A DNA stretch of 64,000 nucleotides from Deltaproteobacteria bacterium UBA5205. Its GTDB lineage: Bacteria > Desulfobacterota > Syntrophorhabdia > Syntrophorhabdales > Syntrophorhabdaceae. A model generated the notes under the pieces. It made no database searches. It saw only the letters and a program-made list of their open reading frames with translations, and was not told the origin of the DNA. Positions 59,567 through 64,000 of this stretch are shown in pieces (the first letter of the stretch is position 1; the number at the start of each line of letters is the position of its first letter). The stretch lies in assembly GCA_002412715.1 (NCBI GenBank), contig DHVP01000004.1, positions 139,006-203,005 of the forward strand, read 5' to 3'. The position numbers were made by a program, and so were the translations under genes.

Positions 59567-60615
59567 TATCTTTGCACTCCCATTATGTTTTTCAATGTTT
59601 TCACATATCGTGCGTTCCACTTATGGTCCTTGACGGGGAAGAACAGGGTCTGTGCGTCCCCCGTGTCATCGACTATAATCCGGTATCGGGAAAAGGTTTC
59701 CAGGGGCTTTACGGGGTGGTCAACGAAGGTGATTACGAAGGAGCCGCCGCTGGTGGTGAAGAAGGTGATTCCGGGGATGCGCCGCAGGCCTTCCTCGACG
59801 AACGAGCCTTCACTCTCTATGAATGACCGGGTCCTCCGGGGGTAGGTGCGATCCCGAAGTGACTCCACGGCGGCGGCGGCGGCAAGTGTGCCCGGCGGGC
59901 TTATGAACGACCGCTGCCTTATACCCCTCAGCGCCGCATCGGATCCGATGGCATACGACACCGGCAGGCCGGCGAGCGCATAGTACTCGCTCAAGGAGCC
60001 AAGGACGAGACATCTGTCGCTCCCGGTGATGGCGGCTGAAAGAGAAGGAATCTGTGAATATCTCCCCAGGGTCTCGTCGATTATGAGAAGAGTACCGCTC
60101 CCGGCTGCCTCCCGAACGATCGTGTCGATGGCGTCTCGCGGCGGGTGAGCGGCGGACACAAAGGAGGGGCATGGGAGAATGGCGGCATCGCACCGGCGCA
60201 TCTCATCGAGCCAGGCGGCGATGTCAAGGCGGAAACGGTCCGTCTTGTCCAGGGGACAGAAATGAAGCTCCAGCGGACCGTCCTGCAATCCCCGGTAATA
60301 TGCGGGGTAGGGCGCGGCACACATGACCCTTGAGGCGTCGTGTGCCTGGAGTATGGACGTCGCGAGGGCCGCAAATGTCTCACCGACAAGCACATTTTTC
60401 TCGGGGACACCTTCGGCTCGGGCAATGGCCCGGATGAGGAACCGGGCCTCTGCGTCGGGATGCCGATCCATGACCTTCACGTTTTTCCTGACTGCGTTCC
60501 TGGCTTTGGCGGACGGACCCAGCGGATTTACCGTGGTGGTGAAGTCCATGATCCGCGTCAGGGAAGTGTTCTTCCGCGCGGCAAAATCGTGAATGTCAGG
60601 GATATCTCTCTTCAT
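59566..60615 (-). CDS. Aminotransferase-fold protein lacking the PLP lysine
   Basis: This 349-residue relative of the HisC/CobD class of fold-type I PLP enzymes has an N-terminal DFTTTVNPLGPS, a late LLIIDETLGRYS where D-E-A-Y is usual, and the block GSLSEYYALAGLPVSYAIG. In active relatives that block reads SK-x-(Y/F)GLAGLR-x-G, with Lys forming the Schiff base. Here it is Glu (codon GAG on the minus strand, near 60000). The PLP-contacting Asn of NPTNPTG is also replaced (PCPSFVSAAHPP). It is probably not a normal transaminase. It is coupled to the 5'-nucleotidase. Confidence 0.8.
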   Translation of the reverse strand: MKRDIPDIHDFAARKNTSLTRIMDFTTTVNPLGPSAKARNAVRKNVKVMDRHPDAEARFLIRAIARAEGVPEKNVLVGETFAALATSILQAHDASRVMCAAPYPAYYRGLQDGPLELHFCPLDKTDRFRLDIAAWLDEMRRCDAAILPCPSFVSAAHPPRDAIDTIVREAAGSGTLLIIDETLGRYSQIPSLSAAITGSDRCLVLGSLSEYYALAGLPVSYAIGSDAALRGIRQRSFISPPGTLAAAAAVESLRDRTYPRRTRSFIESEGSFVEEGLRRIPGITFFTTSGGSFVITFVDHPVKPLETFSRYRIIVDDTGDAQTLFFPVKDHKWNARYVKTLKNIMGVQR

Positions 60616-60736
60616 CGATGATAACTATTCTTATAACACGAACGGCGACAAAAATCAGCCCCGGCGCCGCGGTCCCCCGGGAGATGCGGGTGTCTTTCAG
60701 TCCGCGCAGGGCTGGATGGAGGTCCGGGATTTCTTC

Positions 60737-61867
60737 TTAAGGGTTCACCGGCATTATGTACGTGAAGCCTTTCCGCTCCACTCTCATGATGACACCCGGT
60801 TTAATTGCGTCTCTGTTTGCATCGAAAGTGATCACCCCTGTTGCGCCCCTGTGCTTTTTCGTGGCCTCCATGGCCTTGCGGATATCTTCCCGCTGCGGTT
60901 TCCTGGCCGCACCTATTGCCTTGAGGAGAATGGCCGTTGCGTCGTACGCGAGGGCCGCGAATACATCGGGAACGACGCCGTAATTGGCCTTGTACGTCCT
61001 GATAAAAGATTCGGCGACCTCGTCGGTGCGGTCGGGTGAGTAGTGGTTCACGAAGTACCCGCCGACGACGGAGTTGCCGCCCCACGCCAGAAGGTCCGGC
61101 GAATCCCATCCGTCTGCGCCGAGGAGGATCGGTTTGATGCCCTTCCGGGTGATCTGCCTTGCGATAACGGCAACTTTATCATAATAATCAGGCAGGAAGA
61201 TGACCTGCGGTTTCCTGAGGGCCGCCTGTGCTATCATGGCGGAAAAGTCTACTGTGTCCTTCCGGTAGGCCTCAAAGGCGACAATTGCCCCGTTTCCCTT
61301 TGTGAAAGCGGCCCGGAAAGATTCGCCCATTTCGCGGGAGTAATCGCTGCCGGAATCGTAGAGAACGGCCGCTGTTTTTGCCTTGAGTTCCTGAAGGGCG
61401 AAATTGGCCGCGAGAAGACCCTGAAAAGGATCTGTGTAACATGCCCTGAAGATGTAGGGTTTTCTCTTGCCGCCGGAGATGGTCACCCTCGGGTCCGTAG
61501 CACTGCCGGTTATCATGGGGACCTTGTACTGCGAGGCCTTCTCGCTGACAGGTGTGGCCACCTTCGAGGTCAGCGGTCCCACGATGGCGGCAACGTTTTC
61601 CCGTTGGATCAGGGTCATGGCGGCATTGACGCCTTCAGCCGGGTCGTTGCCGTCATCGGCCATTACGACCTGTATGTTGTACTTACCCTTTCTGCCGTAT
61701 TCCCCGACGGCAATGTTAAAGCCATTTTTTACCGATTCTCCCAGGGTTTTCAGGCTTCCCGTCAGCGGTGTGATGAGGCCGATCTTTACGGTCTCCTTCG
61801 CGGGAGCAGTTCCGGAGGTGCATATGAGGAGGCAAAGCGCTATGAAGATGCAGGGCACGGCCTTCAT
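60737..61867 (-). CDS. Branched-chain amino acid-type ABC transporter substrate-binding protein
   Basis: This 376-residue periplasmic-binding protein (LivJ class, receptor family ligand-binding region) has a signal peptide (MKAVPCIFIALCLLICTSGTAPA). The mature start is ETVKIGLITPLTGSLKTLGESVKNGFNIAVGEY, with later IIGPLTSKVATPVSEKA-like blocks and DSGSDYSREMGESFR. ATG 61867 has GGGAG upstream; the long in-frame region before it lacks a start with signal peptide. No permease or ATPase genes adjoin it here, so its transporter is elsewhere. Confidence 0.92.
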   Translation of the reverse strand: MKAVPCIFIALCLLICTSGTAPAKETVKIGLITPLTGSLKTLGESVKNGFNIAVGEYGRKGKYNIQVVMADDGNDPAEGVNAAMTLIQRENVAAIVGPLTSKVATPVSEKASQYKVPMITGSATDPRVTISGGKRKPYIFRACYTDPFQGLLAANFALQELKAKTAAVLYDSGSDYSREMGESFRAAFTKGNGAIVAFEAYRKDTVDFSAMIAQAALRKPQVIFLPDYYDKVAVIARQITRKGIKPILLGADGWDSPDLLAWGGNSVVGGYFVNHYSPDRTDEVAESFIRTYKANYGVVPDVFAALAYDATAILLKAIGAARKPQREDIRKAMEATKKHRGATGVITFDANRDAIKPGVIMRVERKGFTYIMPVNP

Positions 61868-61896
61868 GTTTTTCTCCCGGACAAAGGTTTTTGTAC

Positions 61897-61925
61897 ATTT
61901 AAACCGGTTTGGAGCCCCAATGCAA
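61897..61925 (-). promoter_or_regulatory. Candidate sigma70 promoter of the substrate-binding protein gene
   Basis: On the minus strand TTGCAT (61920-61925), 17 bases and TTAAAT (61897-61902) lie about 30 bases before the ATG. The spacing is right and the hexamers are moderate matches. Confidence 0.4.
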
Positions 61926-61974
61926 TGTTTTTTCAGGCGGGCGCCGGTTAAGGGAAAAACCCCGCGGAATCTGG

Positions 61975-61980
61975 TATAAT
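61975..61980 (+). promoter_or_regulatory. Extended -10 (TGGTATAAT) before the HAD gene
   Basis: A perfect TATAAT with the TGn extension ends 8 bases before ATG 61988. Initiation about 7 bases downstream would place the 5' end at or one base before the start codon. No good -35 is visible, as is common for extended -10 promoters. Confidence 0.55.
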
Positions 61981-61987
61981 AGGTGCC

Positions 61988-62647
61988 ATGAAAAAAGTCA
62001 TATCTTTTGATCTTGATGGTACGCTGGTGGACGGGCGTTACGGCGATTTGGTCTGGAACCATGGGATCCCCGGTGAATACGCCCGGACATACGGCATGAC
62101 CTTTGAAGACGCAAAGGCCTTGATACGGTCCGAGTACGAGTCCGTCGGCGACGGGGACATCCTCTGGTACGAAATCGACTACTGGCTGAAAAAGTTCTCC
62201 CTTAAGGTAAGCGCGGCGGAACTCCTTAACCGGTACACCGGTGAGATTGCCCTCATGCCCGATGCATTCGGGGTCGTCACGTCGCTTTATGACCGGTATA
62301 CCCTGGTAATCGCCTCCAATGCCGCACGAATATTCGTCGAAAAGGAACTGGCCCATACCGGCCTCGCCGGACTGTTCTCACGTGTCGTCTCGGCGACTAC
62401 GGACTATGGCATGGTAAAGAAGCAGGAGGCGTTCTTCCACAAGCTCTGCAGGGAACTGGGAGCCTCCTTTGAAGAGGTGGTCCACGTGGGGGACCATCCG
62501 GTTTTCGATCACGATGTCCCGTCGGGCCTGGGGATCGAATCCTATTATATAAACGGCATAGACGGTATAGACGGCTGCGACTGTGAGGCGGCCCTTCCGA
62601 GAAGGAAGATATCAGGCCTCAAAGATCTCCTGGAGCTGCTGAAATGA
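61988..62647 (+). CDS. HAD-superfamily hydrolase
   Basis: This 219-residue phosphatase-like protein has motif I FDLDGTL with both aspartates, motif II Ser in VIASNAAR, motif III Lys in YGMVKKQEAFF and motif IV GDHPVFDHDV. A helical cap lies between I and II, so it is a subfamily I HAD enzyme. The substrate cannot be told from sequence. It overlaps the downstream zinc-ribbon gene (ATGA) and has no Shine-Dalgarno sequence. Confidence 0.88.
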   Translation: MKKVISFDLDGTLVDGRYGDLVWNHGIPGEYARTYGMTFEDAKALIRSEYESVGDGDILWYEIDYWLKKFSLKVSAAELLNRYTGEIALMPDAFGVVTSLYDRYTLVIASNAARIFVEKELAHTGLAGLFSRVVSATTDYGMVKKQEAFFHKLCRELGASFEEVVHVGDHPVFDHDVPSGLGIESYYINGIDGIDGCDCEAALPRRKISGLKDLLELLK

Positions 62648-62913
62648 AATGCCGCAGATGCAATACCCCCATAACCGCGGAGAAGATTTCCTTCCGGGAC
62701 GAATGTCCGGTCTGTCATGAGGATCTTCACGTCTGTCTCAACTGCCTCTTTTACGATACGGGAAAGGCAAATTCCTGCAGGGAGGACAAGGCCGAATTCG
62801 TGAAGGAAAAAGACAGGGCGAACTTTTGCGAATACTTCCGCTTTACCGAAAGGCAGGCGGAAACATCCGCAAAGGATGAGGCGGAAAAACGGTGGAAAAA
62901 ACTTTTCACGTGA
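62644..62913 (+). CDS. Small zinc-ribbon protein
   Basis: This 89-residue protein has CRRCNTPI and CPVCHEDLHVCLNC, two Cys pairs that could hold zinc, followed by SCREDKAEFVKEKDRANFCEYF and a charged tail. It resembles conserved hypothetical zinc-ribbon proteins of anaerobic deltaproteobacteria; I know no function. It is translationally coupled to the HAD gene. Confidence 0.75.
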   Translation: MKCRRCNTPITAEKISFRDECPVCHEDLHVCLNCLFYDTGKANSCREDKAEFVKEKDRANFCEYFRFTERQAETSAKDEAEKRWKKLFT

Positions 62914-62930
62914 TTCCCGCGGACGGTTTA

Positions 62931-63179
62931 TTATTTGCCGGAGCGTCGGGTGAAGATAATGCGGTAGCGGTTCGGGTCGACCTCGAAACAGGCGCTGCAA
63001 GCCTTTTCATCGCATGACGACGCTTCGGCGGCCTCGAGTTCTTCCTTTGCCGGCAGGGGTTCGAGGTGGACTTCGAAGCCGATCTCCTCATACATTTCGG
63101 CCATCTCGGACAGCCTGGGTTCACAGGCAACGAACCTTTTCTCCCAGCCGGCCCTGATGAGCTCTTCTTCCCGCTTCAT
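62931..63179 (-). CDS. Small Cys-containing protein downstream of the SDR gene
   Basis: This 82-residue protein starts MKREEELIRAGWEKRFVACEPRLSEM and ends with CDEKACSACFEVDPNRYRIIFTRR; three close cysteines suggest metal binding. It starts 2 bases after the SDR stop with GGAGGG upstream, so the two are coupled. An in-frame upstream start at 63248 lies inside the SDR gene. The function is unknown. Confidence 0.72.
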   Translation of the reverse strand: MKREEELIRAGWEKRFVACEPRLSEMAEMYEEIGFEVHLEPLPAKEELEAAEASSCDEKACSACFEVDPNRYRIIFTRRSGK

Positions 63180-63181
63180 CG

Positions 63182-64000
63182 TCACGCCCTCCGAAAATGC
63201 CCGATCGTTTTGGTGAGACCTTCTTCGAGGCACGTTTTGGGTTCCCATTTGAGGGTCTTTCTTGCCAGTGCGATGTCGGGACAGCGCTGTTTCGGGTCGT
63301 CCTCGGGGAGAGATTTGTGGATAATGGGGGACGCTGACCCGACGAGGCGTATGACGCTCCTGGCTATATCGAGGATCGAAGTCTCTTCCGGGTTGCCGAG
63401 GTTCACGGGCCCCGCAAAACCGGAGACGAGCGGCGCCGTGTAGTCCTCGGGTTTTGCGCGCTTTCCCTTCTGGTAATCCATCATCCGTATGATGCCTTCG
63501 ACCATGTCGTCGATATACGTGAAGGAGCGCGTCTGGGAACCGTCGCCGTAGATCGTCACGGGACTGCCCGAAAGGGCCTGGACGATGAAATTGCTCACCA
63601 CCCGGCCGTCGTCGGGGCGCATTCTGGGCCCATAGGTATTGAAGATACGGGCGACCTTTATGTCCACCCTGTTCTGGCGCATGTAGTCGAAGAAGAGCGT
63701 CTCCGCCACCCGTTTGCCTTCGTCGTAGCAGCTCCTTTTCCCGATGGGATTGACGTGTCCCCAGTAGCGTTCATTCTGGGGATGTGTCTCGGGATCTCCG
63801 TACACCTCGCTTGTCGATGCCTGGAAGACCCGGGCACGGACGCGCTTTGCGAGGCCCAGGATGTTCAGGGCGCCGAGGACATTCACCTTGATCGTCTTGA
63901 CGGGATTGTACTGGTAATGGATGGGGCTCGCAGGACAGGCAAGGTTGAATATCCACTCCACTTCAAGGTGTATCGGCTGGGTTATGTCATGGCGGATGAC
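63182..64000 (-). CDS. UDP-glucuronate decarboxylase-like SDR, C-terminal part (truncated by window edge)
   Basis: This extended short-chain dehydrogenase continues beyond base 64000; 272 residues are visible, including HDITQPIHLEVEWIFNLACPASPIHY at the truncated edge. The active-site region is STSEVYGDP with the Tyr-Lys pair in CYDEGKRVAE, then RIFNTYGPRM and GDGSQTRSFTYIDDMV. These match UXS-type UDP-xylose synthases and related dTDP-glucose dehydratases. The N-terminal NAD-binding Gly motif is outside the window. It probably belongs to a surface-polysaccharide sugar pathway. Confidence 0.9.
   Translation of the reverse strand, partial: VIRHDITQPIHLEVEWIFNLACPASPIHYQYNPVKTIKVNVLGALNILGLAKRVRARVFQASTSEVYGDPETHPQNERYWGHVNPIGKRSCYDEGKRVAETLFFDYMRQNRVDIKVARIFNTYGPRMRPDDGRVVSNFIVQALSGSPVTIYGDGSQTRSFTYIDDMVEGIIRMMDYQKGKRAKPEDYTAPLVSGFAGPVNLGNPEETSILDIARSVIRLVGSASPIIHKSLPEDDPKQRCPDIALARKTLKWEPKTCLEEGLTKTIGHFRRA

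Noticed and set aside
61868..62356. N-terminal extension of the substrate-binding protein
   Set aside because: The signal peptide begins at 61867; the upstream frame is antisense to the HAD gene.

Overview
The window looks like the chromosome of a motile, Gram-negative, anaerobic bacterium. The best overall fit is a deltaproteobacterial-type (Desulfobacterota) lineage such as Syntrophorhabdus and relatives. This is an inference from gene content (superoxide reductase, FixABCX with a ferredoxin-EtfA fusion, many ferredoxins, sigma54/sigma28 flagellar control, tandem bactofilins) and moderately high GC; no rRNA is present to prove it. There are no phages, insertion sequences or CRISPR arrays. 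Repeats are confined to intergenic DNA.

Layout. 1-6249 (+): universal stress proteins, a small ferredoxin, superoxide reductase, a DUF488 protein, FixA-FixB-FixC-FixX and a hemerythrin-like protein, an anaerobic redox and oxygen-defence cluster. 6250-7619: a dispersed palindromic repeat, tRNA-Leu(CAG) (-) and ribF (+). 7652-10556 (-): motA-motB-response regulator behind a sigma28-type promoter. 10802-13709 (-): pyrimidine operon, a 59-residue ferredoxin followed by pyrR-pyrB-pyrC. 13889-16374 (-): a membrane-anchored M23 peptidase followed by three bactofilins. 16640-18317 (+): a small exported protein and an NtrC-type regulator.

18524-41390 (+): the flagellar basal body, hook and export cluster, flgS-flgR-flgB-flgC-fliE-F-G-H-I-J-K-flgD-flgE-fliL-M-N-O-P-Q-R-flhB-flhA-flhF-flhG-fliA, with sigma54-type promoters before flgS and fliL. 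41422-48244 (+): HDOD protein, cheB, HEAT-repeat protein, cheR, cheY and cheA. A divergent pair, EAL-HDOD (-) and cheW (+), share an intergenic region with back-to-back sigma28-type promoters. The control logic this suggests is FlgS/FlgR and sigma54, then hook-basal body genes including fliA, then FliA (sigma28) for motAB, the HDOD-che operon, cheW and EAL-HDOD.

50609-57103 (-): a TetR-controlled tripartite RND efflux operon with a clear palindromic operator. 57247-60615 (-): four overlapping genes (a PLP-aminotransferase-like protein lacking the usual lysine, a 5'-nucleotidase, a small protein and MarC). 60737-61867 (-): a branched-chain amino acid type ABC substrate-binding protein. 61988-62913 (+): a HAD phosphatase and a zinc-ribbon protein. 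62931-64000 (-): a small Cys-rich protein and a nucleotide-sugar SDR that runs off the window.

Most distinctive non-genic content: (1) a family of 7-base-period arrays with core GACGGGTAATAGGTGATGGG, mostly in inverted pairs, inserted between genes even inside the flagellar cluster; (2) about 45-bp palindromes at three sites; (3) several genes without Shine-Dalgarno sequences whose recognisable promoters would give leaderless transcripts.
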